NCBI GenBank assembly: GCA_023393715.1
Contig: JAEXCD010000043.1
Span: 1 to 31,218, forward strand
Reading direction: 5' to 3'
Length of the DNA: 31,218 nucleotides
Source: Bacillota bacterium
GTDB lineage: Bacteria; Bacillota; Clostridia; Tissierellales; Peptoniphilaceae
Shown here: positions 6,542 through 15,021 of the stretch, one piece after another
Layout: each line of letters begins with the position of its first letter
Position numbering within the stretch: the first letter of the stretch is position 1
Notes under the pieces: generated by a model
Told to the model about the DNA's origin: nothing
Database searches by the model: none
The model's input: only the letters and a program-made list of their open reading frames with translations
Program-made: the position numbers and the translations under genes

Positions 6542-8353
6542 ATGAAAAAAATTTTATCCCGTGCAGAAGTCGATCCAAAGGAAACGTGGGATCTGCGTGA
6601 TCTGTATGCAACGGAAGAGGCCTGTGAGCAGGCGATGAAGGATGTACAGGAGGCGGTCAATGCGTTTGTCGCCCGCTTTTCAGGAAAGATTGCGGACGCA
6701 GGGAGCGTCAACGAAGCCGTGGATATGGCTCGGCCGATTGAAGAGCAGATGGATCTGCTTTCGCACTATGCCATGCTCGACGTCGAAGTCGATGTAACCA
6801 ATAATCAGCCCATGCAGCGCTATCTCGCGGCAGGAAATAAGCTTTCCGAGCTTGCGGCAAAAATGTCGTTTTTGAATACCGAGCTTGCGGCGCTTCCGGA
6901 ATCGGTTTTGCTCGAGGCGAAAGAAGCCTCTTCGGAAAACGACTTTTATCTTTCCGATCTGCTGAAAAAGAAAGCGCACCTGCTGTCGGCGGATGCGGAG
7001 GCCGTGATTGCGGCGTTGTCGCCGACCCTTGAGGCGCCGTATCGCACGTATTCGGATATCAAGTTCAGCGATATCACCTTCCCCGAATTTGAGGTCGGGG
7101 GCAGGACGTATGAAATGACCTACAACTCCTTTGAGGGACACATGGAGCATGAAAATGACTTTGCGCTGCGCCGCAAGGCCTTTGACATCTTTTCCGAGGC
7201 GCTGAAAAAGCACGAGCATGCCACGGCCTCCGTGTATAACACTCAGGTTGAAAAGGAAAAAATTCTGGCGACGCTGCGCGGATACGACAGCGTATTTGAC
7301 ATGCTGCTCGATTGGCAGGATGTGAGCCGCGAAATGTATGACCGCCAGATCGACCTCATTATGAAGCATCTGGCGCCGGCGATGCGCCGTTATGCAAAGC
7401 TTATCGGGCGCGTACACGGCATTGAGCACATGACGACGGCGGATCTCAAGCTGGAGGTCGATCCGGATTATTCGCCAAGCGTCACATACGAAAAGGCGCG
7501 CGACTACGTTCTGGACGGTCTGTCCGTACTCGGCGAGGATTATGGGCAGATCCTTCGGGCAGCCTTCTCGGATCGCTGGATCGATTATTCGGAGAACAAG
7601 GGCAAACGGACGGGCGCGTTTTGTGCCAGTCCCTATGGGAGCCATTCGTACATTCTGCTGAGCTTTAATCACAAGATGGACGAGGTGATGACTTTGGCGC
7701 ACGAACTGGGGCATGCCGGACACTTCACCATCGCCGGACGCAATCAAAACATCTTTAACACGCGCTGCTCCATGTATTTTGTCGAAGCGCCGTCGACGAC
7801 GAATGAAATCATCATGGAAAACTATCTGCTCAAGCAGGCGGGTGAGGACAAGCGGATGCGCCGCTGGGTTTTGTCGCAGATGATTTCCAAGACGTATTAC
7901 CACAACTTTGTCACGCACCTTTTGGAGGCGGCCTACCAGCGCGAGGTATATAAGATCGTCGATCAGGGCGGGTCAGTTCAGGCGGAGACGCTGAACGAAA
8001 TCTACCGCAGGGTGCTCACGGAGTTCTGGGGCGACGAGGTCGAGGTACTGGACGGCTCGACGCGCACATGGATGCGTCAGCCGCACTATTACAACGGTCT
8101 GTACTCCTACACGTATTCCGCGGGTCTGACCGTCGGCACGCAGATGGCACGCCGCATCATGACGGAGGGCGAACACGTCGCGCAGGACTGGCTCAGGGTT
8201 CTGGCGGCCGGCGGCACAAAAAACCCGGTGGAGCTGGCCGCGATGGCCGGCGTCGATATCACGACGGATCAGCCGCTCCGGGACACGATCGACTATATCT
8301 CATCGATTATCGACGAGATCATTTCCCTGACCGAGGAGATGGACGGAAAATAA
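6542..8353 (+). CDS. pepF: Oligoendopeptidase F, M3 family
   Basis: A zinc endopeptidase that cleaves short oligopeptides in the cytoplasm. The start is ATG 6542, preceded by AGGAGG (6531-6536); an in-frame ATG at 6500 lacks a ribosome binding site. The 603-residue length matches PepF. The sequence opens with the typical DPKETWDLRDLYATEE and carries the zinc site TLAHELGHAGHF (His387, Glu388, His391), with the distal Glu expected in EAPSTTNEIIMEN. The C-terminus contains the M3B pattern RQPHYYNGLYSYTYSAGL. It is followed by a bidirectional terminator and is divergent from the M29 aminopeptidase, which would finish the peptides PepF produces. Confidence 0.96.
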   Translation: MKKILSRAEVDPKETWDLRDLYATEEACEQAMKDVQEAVNAFVARFSGKIADAGSVNEAVDMARPIEEQMDLLSHYAMLDVEVDVTNNQPMQRYLAAGNKLSELAAKMSFLNTELAALPESVLLEAKEASSENDFYLSDLLKKKAHLLSADAEAVIAALSPTLEAPYRTYSDIKFSDITFPEFEVGGRTYEMTYNSFEGHMEHENDFALRRKAFDIFSEALKKHEHATASVYNTQVEKEKILATLRGYDSVFDMLLDWQDVSREMYDRQIDLIMKHLAPAMRRYAKLIGRVHGIEHMTTADLKLEVDPDYSPSVTYEKARDYVLDGLSVLGEDYGQILRAAFSDRWIDYSENKGKRTGAFCASPYGSHSYILLSFNHKMDEVMTLAHELGHAGHFTIAGRNQNIFNTRCSMYFVEAPSTTNEIIMENYLLKQAGEDKRMRRWVLSQMISKTYYHNFVTHLLEAAYQREVYKIVDQGGSVQAETLNEIYRRVLTEFWGDEVEVLDGSTRTWMRQPHYYNGLYSYTYSAGLTVGTQMARRIMTEGEHVAQDWLRVLAAGGTKNPVELAAMAGVDITTDQPLRDTIDYISSIIDEIISLTEEMDGK

Positions 8354-8435
8354 GGTCAAACCGCAGAGAAGCGCGTCACGGCTTATTCGTCGGCGCGATT
8401 AAAGCACAAAAGCTCTCTCACGCGCTTGAAAAGCA

Positions 8436-8481
8436 AAAACCCCTTCACGAACGCCGGTCGGCACTCGTGAAGGGATTTTTT
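8436..8481. terminator. Bidirectional terminator between pepF and the symporter
   Basis: CCCTTCACGA (8441-8450) pairs with TCGTGAAGGG (8465-8474), with a smaller GCCG/CGGC stem inside the loop. There is an A run on the left and a T run on the right, so it works in both directions for the two convergent genes. Confidence 0.88.
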
Positions 8482-8506
8482 ATAAATAACGAGATGGATT
8501 TTTTGT

Positions 8507-8536
8507 ATGTGTGCCGGTAATCGCGAACGCACACAT
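8507..8536. repeat. 8-bp inverted repeat after the symporter gene
   Basis: ATGTGTGC (8507-8514) and GCACACAT (8529-8536) are perfect arms with a 14-nt loop. No T run follows on the minus strand, so it is not a canonical terminator. It could protect the 3' end of the symporter mRNA. Confidence 0.4.
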
Positions 8537-8568
8537 CGAAATATGGACAAGGCGTTGACTTATATTGT

Positions 8569-9768
8569 TTACGCTTCGGCTTTTTCCTCCGGCGTAATAG
8601 CATCCATCAACACGGCGATCGCGCCATCACCCGTAACGTTGCAGGCCGTTCCGAACGAATCCTGTGCAATGTACAGAGCGATCATCAGCGTCAGCATGGT
8701 TTCGTTAAATCCAAGCATGGACTCGAGGATACCGAGTGCAGCCATAACCGCGCCGCCCGGTACGCCAGGAGCAGCGACCATCGTGATGCCGAGCATGAGA
8801 ATGAACGGAATCATCTGGCCGAGTGAAATAGCCCAACCGTTGAGCATCATAACCGCGATAGCGCAGCTGGTCAACGTGATGGTCGATCCGGACAGGTGAA
8901 TCGTCGCGCACAGCGGGCAGACGAATTCGGCGATCTTGTCGCGGACGCGATTCTTCTTCGTGCACTGGACGGTGACAGGAATCGTCGCAGCCGAGGACTG
9001 CGTACCGATCGCGGTCATATAGGCAGGAAGCATGTTTTTGATCAAAGAGAGCGGGTTCTTCTTTGCAACGGCACCGGCAACGACGTACTGGAAGACGATG
9101 ATGAGGATGTGCATCACGATGATGATGACAAAGACCTTTGCAAAGACAGACATGATTTCCGCAACCGTTCCGGCGTGCGTCATATTCGCGAAGATGCCGA
9201 ATACGTGAATCGGCAGCAGCGGAATCAGAACGCTGGCAACGAGCTTTTCAATGATGCCCTGGAAGCCGGAGAACCAATCCTTCAGCGGCTTATTCTTCGT
9301 GACGGCAATGCCGAGACCCATGACGAATGCGATCAGCAATGCGCTCATAACGCCCATGATCGGCGGCATGTCAACGGTGAACAATCCGGAGAGCATCGTC
9401 TCTTCCGCGTTCTGCATGTTGTCCATCGGAATGGAACCGATCTGCAGGAAGTGCGGGAACAGCAGGGTATCTACGAAATATGCGAACGTTCCGGCGATCA
9501 ACGTGGACACGTAAGCGATGCCGGCCGTAAGCGCGAGCGTCTTTCCGGCGCCCTTGCCGAGCTCAGCGATACCCGGTGCGACGAATCCGATGATGATCAG
9601 CGGAATACAGAAGCTCAGGAAGTTGCCGAAAATGCTGTTAAACGTTGCGCCGAGCTGAACAATAATGGGCAGGTTTGCGTTCTTAGCAATGATGCCCACA
9701 ATAATACCAAGAATAATTGCTACGACGAGCCGGGGCAGTAAGCCCAATGAGATTTTTTTCTTTTCCAT
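8569..9768 (-). CDS. Dicarboxylate/amino acid:cation symporter
   Basis: A sodium/proton-coupled symporter of the DAACS (glutamate transporter fold) family, 399 residues with about eight hydrophobic segments and two re-entrant loops. The first loop signature is GTQSSAATIP and the last helix carries FGTACNVTGDGAIAVLMD, with the conserved Asn and Asp substrate/Na+ residues. The usual NMDGT motif is replaced by HLSGST, so cation and substrate preference may differ from GltP-type carriers. Start ATG follows GGGGGAAAAA. It lies downstream of threonine ammonia-lyase on the same strand, which suggests a serine, threonine or related amino acid as substrate; this is inference from context. Confidence 0.9.
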   Translation of the reverse strand: MEKKKISLGLLPRLVVAIILGIIVGIIAKNANLPIIVQLGATFNSIFGNFLSFCIPLIIIGFVAPGIAELGKGAGKTLALTAGIAYVSTLIAGTFAYFVDTLLFPHFLQIGSIPMDNMQNAEETMLSGLFTVDMPPIMGVMSALLIAFVMGLGIAVTKNKPLKDWFSGFQGIIEKLVASVLIPLLPIHVFGIFANMTHAGTVAEIMSVFAKVFVIIIVMHILIIVFQYVVAGAVAKKNPLSLIKNMLPAYMTAIGTQSSAATIPVTVQCTKKNRVRDKIAEFVCPLCATIHLSGSTITLTSCAIAVMMLNGWAISLGQMIPFILMLGITMVAAPGVPGGAVMAALGILESMLGFNETMLTLMIALYIAQDSFGTACNVTGDGAIAVLMDAITPEEKAEA

Positions 9769-9792
9769 TTTTTCCCCCTAAAAAGAAGTACA

Positions 9793-9825
9793 CCTCCGCG
9801 CGGCGTTTGGGCGGCCGCGCGGAGG
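9793..9825 (-). promoter_or_regulatory. GC-rich hairpin between threonine ammonia-lyase and symporter genes
   Basis: A perfect 12-bp stem, CCTCCGCGCGGC with GCCGCGCGGAGG, around a 9-nt loop. On the minus strand it is followed by TGTACTTCTTTTT, so it may be a partial terminator that lowers symporter expression or a processing/stability element. Confidence 0.6.
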
Positions 9826-9861
9826 CCGCAGGACGGAAAGCCTTGTCTTCGATTACCGGTC

Positions 9862-11049
9862 TTAGACGAATACGTATCCATTCTCCTCCAGCTCTTGAGT
9901 GAGCTGGTCGATGTGTTCCTGATTTCGGGTTTCAAGCACCATCGTAATGACGCAGGTGTTGACGTCCGCGTGCTTGCTGCTGCGGGAATGTTTGATATCG
10001 AGGATGTTTGCGCCGCGCGCCGCGATGATCTGGAGTAATGCGACCATGCTTCCCGGCGTATCGGATACCTTAATGCGGAATTCGATGGTCCGGCCGCTCT
10101 TTGCAAGTCCCTTGTTGATGATGCGGGAGAGCGTTGTAACGTCGATGTTTCCTCCGGAGACGACACAGACGGTTTTGAGGAACGTCGTATCGACCTTGCC
10201 GAACATGCAGGCGGCGACCGATGTCGCGCCGGCGCCCTCAGCGATCGTCTTCTGCGTTTCGAGCAGGGCGAGAATCGCCGAGGCGATTTCATCCTCCGAG
10301 ACGGTGACGACCTCGTCGACATATTTCTGGCAGATTTCAAAGGTCTCCGTACCCGGGGTCAGCACGTGAATGCCGTCGGCGATCGTGCCGCCGTCCTTTA
10401 CCGTGGTAACCTTACCGGCCTTGCGGGACTCGTACATGGACGGGACGGCTGCGGCCTGAACGCCGATGACCTTGCAGGAAGGACGCAGCGACTTTACCGC
10501 CACGGCGATGCCGCTGATCAGCCCGCCGCCGCCGATTGGTACGACGACCTGATCGACGTCCGGAAGCTGCTCCAGAATTTCGAGACCGATGGTGCCCTGA
10601 CCCGCCATGACATACGGATCGTTAAACGGATGCGCGAAGGTATAGCCCTCTTCCTGAGACAGACGAGCCGCCTCGCGCGCTGCATCGTCGAAAACGCCGG
10701 GGACGAGAACGACCTGTGCGCCATAGCCCTTTGTGGCTTCGACCTTGCTGATCGGTGCATGCTCCGGCATACAGATGATCGATTTGATGCCCAGGCGCGT
10801 TGCCGAGTAGGCGATGCCCTGTGCGTGGTTTCCCGCAGAGGAAGCGATAACGCCCTTTGCGGCCTCCTCCTTCGTCAGAGAACGAATCTTGTTATACGCA
10901 CCACGAAGCTTGAACGCTCCTGTGAACTGCAGGTTTTCTGACTTGATGTAAATGTTTGGTCCGAGCTTTGGCGCCGCTTCTAACGGGGTTCTTCTTGCCA
11001 CGCCCTTGAGCGCCTCTTGTGCGTCTCGAATCATTTTCAGATCTAACAC
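9862..11049 (-). CDS. ilvA: Threonine ammonia-lyase with ACT domain
   Basis: A PLP enzyme that deaminates threonine (and serine) to 2-oxobutyrate (or pyruvate) and ammonia. The start is GTG at 11049, chosen because GGAGG lies 8 nt upstream; the next ATG is five codons in. The Schiff-base lysine is Lys47 in GAFKLRGA; the phosphate-binding loop is VPIGGGGLISG; the C-terminal 70 residues form an ACT domain (TIEFRIKVSDTPGSM...). The 395-residue size is that of the catabolic/medium form (TdcB-like). There are no isoleucine pathway genes nearby and a symporter follows, so a role in threonine/serine fermentation is more likely than biosynthesis. The symbol is given for the family. Confidence 0.93.
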   Translation of the reverse strand: MLDLKMIRDAQEALKGVARRTPLEAAPKLGPNIYIKSENLQFTGAFKLRGAYNKIRSLTKEEAAKGVIASSAGNHAQGIAYSATRLGIKSIICMPEHAPISKVEATKGYGAQVVLVPGVFDDAAREAARLSQEEGYTFAHPFNDPYVMAGQGTIGLEILEQLPDVDQVVVPIGGGGLISGIAVAVKSLRPSCKVIGVQAAAVPSMYESRKAGKVTTVKDGGTIADGIHVLTPGTETFEICQKYVDEVVTVSEDEIASAILALLETQKTIAEGAGATSVAACMFGKVDTTFLKTVCVVSGGNIDVTTLSRIINKGLAKSGRTIEFRIKVSDTPGSMVALLQIIAARGANILDIKHSRSSKHADVNTCVITMVLETRNQEHIDQLTQELEENGYVFV

Positions 11050-11137
11050 CGTGAATACCTCCTCTAACTAAGTATTTATGCATGATATTGTTCCTCGTTA
11101 CGCTAAATGGAGAGGTAGGAACGCCCTGACCACCGCA

Positions 11138-11166
11138 AGTATAACAGAAAGACTATGGGAATGAAA
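11138..11166 (-). promoter_or_regulatory. Promoter of the threonine ammonia-lyase gene
   Basis: On the minus strand TTTCAT (11166-11161), a 17-bp spacer and TATACT (11143-11138). The -10 is good and the -35 weak. The leader to the GTG start is about 80 nt. Upstream (11170-11310) the DNA is A/T-rich with no supported gene. Confidence 0.55.
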
Positions 11167-11318
11167 GGGCAAAATGACGGTTGTTTACAAAAAAATATAT
11201 CATAGTGAAATTTAAAAATAACAAAATAACCGAGCAAACGGCTATTTTGCGCCGAATAAAGGAAAAACGTTTACCGAAGGCAACTTTTGGCACGGGTTTT
11301 GCCTGAAAATTCAGCGAC

Positions 11319-11347
11319 AAAAAACTCCCGAACAAAGCATTCGGGAG
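11319..11347 (-). terminator. Terminator of the AI-2E family permease gene
   Basis: On the minus strand CTCCCGAA-7 nt-TTCGGGAG is followed by six T, about 34 bp after the stop codon. It is a clear intrinsic terminator. Confidence 0.9.
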
Positions 11348-11380
11348 CATTCGATTCAGGCTCTTTTAAGAAGAACAGGT

Positions 11381-12541
11381 CTATTTGCTTTCGATTGAGA
11401 TATTACGGCTGGCCAATCGGCGCGTTTTGTAATCGGTCAACAGATCGTAGGCAGTGGATGCGAGCGGGACAAAGATCAGCATTCCGAGGATGCTGAACAG
11501 CGAACCGCCGATCGTAATGGCGACGAGCACCCACATGGCGGGAAGCCCGATGGACTTGCCGACGATACGGGGATAGATCAGATTGCCGTCAAACTGCTGC
11601 AGCGTCACGATGAAAATCAAAAAACACAGCGCATTGGCCGGGGAATCGATGAGCAGCAGGAGACATCCGACAAAGCCGCCGATGACGGCGCCGATCATGG
11701 GAATGAGCGCGCAAAAGGCGATGAGCACTGAGATGACGATGGCATAGGGAAGCTTGAGCAAGGCCATACCGACAAAGCACATGACGCCGAGAATGATCGC
11801 TTCGACAAACTGACCGGTGAAGAAATTGTAGAAGTTGTCGTAGCTGGTATAGGAGACGTACATCAATCCATCACAGAATTTTTCACCGAAGGTTGAATAC
11901 AGCAGCTCCTTTGCCTGACGGGACAGGGTTTCCTTTGCGCTGAGCGCATACAAAGAGAAGATGAAGGCGATGAAGACGATCAGCAGGCTGGAGAAAAGAG
12001 AGGTGATCGTGCCGACGATGCGGCTCAGCAGGACCGTGCCGTCTCCGGAGATGAAGAAATTTTTCAGATAAGACCACAGGGAGGCTTCCTTGGTAATGTT
12101 GGCGATTTCAGCCTCAATGTAGCGGAGGAACGGCTGAATCGGTTCGAAATCGTTCAGCTGTGCACTCAGATTTTGCACGAACGGCGGAATTCGGTTGATC
12201 AAAGATTGCAGCGAAAAGATGAGCTGCGGCAGGACGGAGACCAGAACAAAGGTAATTCCCGCAATGACGAGCGTATAGGCCAGGACGAGCGAAAGCATGC
12301 GCTTGACCTTCGGCTGGAGTGGTACGCGCCCCAAAATACGATTTTCGATCATGACCATCGGCATATTGACGATGTAGGCCAAAAACAACCCCGCGATGAA
12401 GGGCGTGGCGACGGCCCAAAGCGTGGAGAGCATTCGAAGAACCGAGTCAATGTTCATAAAGAAGGCATAGATCCACAGGGAGAAAAAAACGATGATCAGT
12501 GCAATTTTTATTTTATGCTTGTCGTTGTGATCTAAGCGCAT
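11381..12541 (-). CDS. AI-2E family transporter (YdiK/PerM-type permease)
   Basis: A polytopic inner membrane protein of 386 residues. The start at 12541 (MRLDHNDKHK) is preferred over an in-frame upstream codon at 12691 because GGGAGG lies 5 nt before it. Features are two N-terminal helices, a soluble stretch with VLPQLIFSLQSLINRIPPFV, then further helices with the family pattern FCALIPMIGAVIGGFVG and QQFDGNLIYPRIVG. The family is named for TqsA of E. coli, but members also export other solutes or Na+/H+, so the substrate is not known. It is a single-gene unit, divergent from the nucleotidyltransferase. Confidence 0.9.
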   Translation of the reverse strand: MRLDHNDKHKIKIALIIVFFSLWIYAFFMNIDSVLRMLSTLWAVATPFIAGLFLAYIVNMPMVMIENRILGRVPLQPKVKRMLSLVLAYTLVIAGITFVLVSVLPQLIFSLQSLINRIPPFVQNLSAQLNDFEPIQPFLRYIEAEIANITKEASLWSYLKNFFISGDGTVLLSRIVGTITSLFSSLLIVFIAFIFSLYALSAKETLSRQAKELLYSTFGEKFCDGLMYVSYTSYDNFYNFFTGQFVEAIILGVMCFVGMALLKLPYAIVISVLIAFCALIPMIGAVIGGFVGCLLLLIDSPANALCFLIFIVTLQQFDGNLIYPRIVGKSIGLPAMWVLVAITIGGSLFSILGMLIFVPLASTAYDLLTDYKTRRLASRNISIESK

Positions 12542-12633
12542 GGCGGCCTCCCTTCGGATTTCTTTCATTTTATCATAGGATATGGGGAAAACATACGACT
12601 TTTTGCGAAAAGAATGGGGGAAAAGCGGGGGTA

Positions 12634-12642
12634 TGATATAAT
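12634..12642 (+). promoter_or_regulatory. Extended -10 promoter of the nucleotidyltransferase operon
   Basis: TGATATAAT is a perfect TATAAT with a TG-N extension, 55 bp before the GTG start. No good -35 is seen, as expected for an extended -10 promoter. Confidence 0.6.
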
Positions 12643-12696
12643 AAGCACACTTTATTATTACAAAAAAAGTCCCGTTTTGGGGAGGAGGCACGTCGA

Positions 12697-13620
12697 GTGG
12701 GAAAACCGATTTTAGTCGTGATGGCAGCAGGGCTTGGTTCGCGGTACGGCGGATTGAAGCAGGCGGATCCGGTCGGGCCGAGCGGAGAAATTCTTTTGGA
12801 TTATTCGGTCTACGATGCGATTCGCGCCGGGTTTGAAAAGATTATTTTTATTATTAAAAAAGAGCATAGGGCATTATTTGAAGAGCACATCACAAAGAAA
12901 TTTCCCGCGTCGGTGGAGGTGTGCTTTGCCGATCAGGAACTGAGCGATATCCCGAAGGAGTATGAATTGCCTGAGGGACGGGTAAAGCCGTGGGGGACGG
13001 CACATGCCATCTGGGCGGCGCGTGCGCTGATCGACGGGCCGTTTACGGCGATCAATGCAGACGATTATTACGGGACGGAAGCGTTCCGGAAGATGTATCA
13101 AAAGCTCTGCGCCACTGCGGGACAGCCGGGCGCGTACGCGATGGTGGCCTATCCGCTGTGCAACACGATGACGGAAAACGGCTCGGTTTCGAGAGGGATC
13201 TGTGACGTGACGCCGGAGGGACTTCTTCTGCGGGTCACGGAGCGGACGGAGATCTATCAAAACGGCTCGGATGGCCGGTATACGGAGGATGGAGGCAAAA
13301 CGTTCACCGACCTTTCGGGGGATACGCTGTGCTCGATGAATTTTTGGGGCTTTCAGGCTGATTTTCTCGACGCGATTGCACGCGAATTCCGTCTGTTCTT
13401 AGATCGCGCCCTGACGGAGAATCCGATGAAGAGCGAGTTTTATCTGCCCTCGGTCGTCACGGCGCAGCTGAACGCCGGGAGGGCACACGTCGAGGTGCTG
13501 ACCTCTCGCGACCGCTGGTTCGGCGTGACGTATGCCGAGGATAAAAAAACGGTGGTACAGGGACTCCGCGCCCTCGTCGAACAGGGGGTGTATCCCGAAA
13601 ATCTGTGGGGTTCGGTATGA
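12697..13620 (+). CDS. Sugar-phosphate nucleotidyltransferase family protein
   Basis: A GT-A-fold NTP transferase of 307 residues. The N-terminus has the nucleotide-binding loop VVMAAGLGSRYGGLKQ with the G-x-G-x-R...K pattern, then DPVGPSGE; the central NADDYYG holds the catalytic metal-binding Asp pair. GTG start with GGAGGAGG about 8 nt upstream. It overlaps by 4 nt (ATGA) the next gene, a kinase of the N-acetylhexosamine 1-kinase type. A kinase making a sugar 1-phosphate plus a nucleotidyltransferase activating it would form a salvage route to UDP- or other NDP-sugar. The sugar and nucleotide are not decided by the sequence. Confidence 0.88.
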   Translation: MGKPILVVMAAGLGSRYGGLKQADPVGPSGEILLDYSVYDAIRAGFEKIIFIIKKEHRALFEEHITKKFPASVEVCFADQELSDIPKEYELPEGRVKPWGTAHAIWAARALIDGPFTAINADDYYGTEAFRKMYQKLCATAGQPGAYAMVAYPLCNTMTENGSVSRGICDVTPEGLLLRVTERTEIYQNGSDGRYTEDGGKTFTDLSGDTLCSMNFWGFQADFLDAIAREFRLFLDRALTENPMKSEFYLPSVVTAQLNAGRAHVEVLTSRDRWFGVTYAEDKKTVVQGLRALVEQGVYPENLWGSV

Positions 13621-14762
13621 AAAGAGACGTGGATCAGGCGGCGATTGCAAAGCGCTTTGCGGTTGAAGGGGACATTATAGAGCTCATTCCCTTTGGCGAG
13701 GGACATATCAACGATACCTACCGCGTTCAGATTCAAACCGAATCGGGCGCAATTCAAAAATATACGCTCCAGCGGTTAAACCGAACGGTTTTTCCGAAGC
13801 CGCGCGAGGTGCTGGAAAATTTCAAGGCCGTAACGGAGTTTCTGAAGCAGCGCATCGCAGAGGAGGGCGGAGATGCGGCGCGCGAAACGCTGACGTTAAT
13901 CCCGGCGCAGGGCGGCGGGCTCAGCGTATTGGATGAGGATGGGGAAATGTGGCGGATGTACCGCTATATCGATCACTGCAGCACGAGACAGATCAGTGAT
14001 TCACCGGAGTCCTTTGCCGCAGCCGGAGAGGGCTTTGCGCGGTTCCTGCGGCGACTGGACCGCTTCCCCGCGGACGGCCTGCACGAGGTTATTCCCCGTT
14101 TTCACGACACGCAGGATCGCTTTCGGAAGCTGCGTCGTGCGATGGAGGAAAATCGGTCGGGGCGCCTCGAACAGGCGTTGCCGGAGCTGGAGCAGGCGCT
14201 GTCGTGGGAAAATCAGGCCTCGTATCTGATGGATCGCCTGCATGCCGGCGTGCTGCCGCTTCGCGTGACGCATAATGATACGAAGATCAACAACATTCTG
14301 TTCGACGAGGAAACGAATCGTGCACTCTGTGTGATCGATCTCGATACGATCATGCCCGGTCTGGTTGCCTACGATTTTGGCGATGCAAATCGGGCGGGCG
14401 CTGCGACGGCGCGGGAGGATGAGCCGAATCTGGAGCTCGTCCATTTTGACGAAGCGTATTACGAGGCCTACGCGAAGGCATATCTGGCCGAGACGGGGGA
14501 GATCCTTACCGAGGAGGAGGTGCGCAGTCTGCCCATGGGCTGCTTTCTCATGACGCTGGAATGCGGCGTCCGTTTTTTGACGGATTTTCTCGACGGCGAT
14601 GTGTATTTCAAATGCGCATATCCCGAGCACAATCTGGTGCGCGCGCGAACGCAGCTGCGCATGGCGGCGGAAATCGAATCAAAGCTTGCGCACATGACGC
14701 AGACCGTGCTGGCCTGCTACGCGGAAAACCGCGCCCGCCGGGAGAACGGGGACAGAGCGTGA
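13617..14762 (+). CDS. Aminoglycoside phosphotransferase-fold kinase, N-acetylhexosamine 1-kinase-like
   Basis: A 381-residue kinase of the APH/choline-kinase fold. The catalytic loop is THNDTKINNILFD (Asp base, Asn metal ligand) and the second metal-binding motif is CVIDLDTIMPG, followed by YDFGDANRAGA; this closely resembles NahK-type sugar 1-kinases of the lacto-N-biose/galacto-N-biose pathway. The N-terminus (IELIPFGEGHINDTYRV) is the nucleotide-binding lobe. ATG 13617 overlaps the stop of the nucleotidyltransferase; an in-frame GTG 12 nt earlier is possible. The two genes are translationally coupled and probably act in sequence on a free hexosamine or similar sugar. Confidence 0.87.
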   Translation: MKRDVDQAAIAKRFAVEGDIIELIPFGEGHINDTYRVQIQTESGAIQKYTLQRLNRTVFPKPREVLENFKAVTEFLKQRIAEEGGDAARETLTLIPAQGGGLSVLDEDGEMWRMYRYIDHCSTRQISDSPESFAAAGEGFARFLRRLDRFPADGLHEVIPRFHDTQDRFRKLRRAMEENRSGRLEQALPELEQALSWENQASYLMDRLHAGVLPLRVTHNDTKINNILFDEETNRALCVIDLDTIMPGLVAYDFGDANRAGAATAREDEPNLELVHFDEAYYEAYAKAYLAETGEILTEEEVRSLPMGCFLMTLECGVRFLTDFLDGDVYFKCAYPEHNLVRARTQLRMAAEIESKLAHMTQTVLACYAENRARRENGDRA

Positions 14763-14807
14763 AGGGCCGGTGCACGGACGCGTGCGGGAAGCGGTGAAAA
14801 CGAAAAA

Positions 14808-14853
14808 CAAGACAGGCGGCAGCGGAGAAATCCGCTGCCGCCTGTCTTTGTCT
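14808..14853 (+). terminator. Terminator of the nucleotidyltransferase-kinase operon
   Basis: A perfect 16-bp GC-rich stem (14811-14826 with 14831-14846) around a GAAA tetraloop, followed by TTTGTCT. Very stable, although the T run is short. Confidence 0.9.
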
Positions 14854-14936
14854 GAAGCCTGCGCGCGTTTCCTGCATGACCGGATACGGCGCCAGAGGAT
14901 CCTTTTTCAAATGTACAAAAAAACGGCTGAAACGGT

Positions 14937-14965
14937 TTGGTTGGGGTCGAAATCAGTGATAGAGT
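14937..14965 (+). promoter_or_regulatory. Candidate promoter of the FAD/ETF operon
   Basis: TTGGTT (14937-14942), 17 bp and TAGAGT (14960-14965) are a weak sigma-A match about 57 bp before the first start codon. A poor core promoter would fit a gene set that needs activation, but other A/T-rich hexamers nearby could also serve. Confidence 0.3.
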
Positions 14966-14984
14966 AAAGATGATAAAGAATTCG

Positions 14985-15006
14985 TTTTCTTATTACATTT
15001 AGAAAA
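14985..15006. promoter_or_regulatory. Inverted repeat in the leader of the FAD/ETF operon
   Basis: TTTTCT (14985-14990) and AGAAAA (15001-15006) flank a 10-nt A/T-rich spacer immediately before the Shine-Dalgarno. It is a candidate operator, possibly for the YhfZ-type regulator encoded at the end of the unit. Confidence 0.3.
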
Positions 15007-15021
15007 GGAAGGTGAAAGCGG

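Noticed and set aside
6680..7918. 412-codon minus-strand open frame
   Set aside because: Antisense shadow of pepF. It has no ribosome binding site and no recognisable motif.
8896..9741. 281-codon plus-strand open frame
   Set aside because: It is antisense to the symporter. The product is very rich in Asp, Arg and His with no domain pattern, while the minus frame gives a clear transporter.
11153..11350. 65-codon minus-strand ORF between the ilvA and AI-2E genes
   Set aside because: It begins inside the AI-2E terminator hairpin and ends in the ilvA promoter; no ribosome binding site or family pattern.
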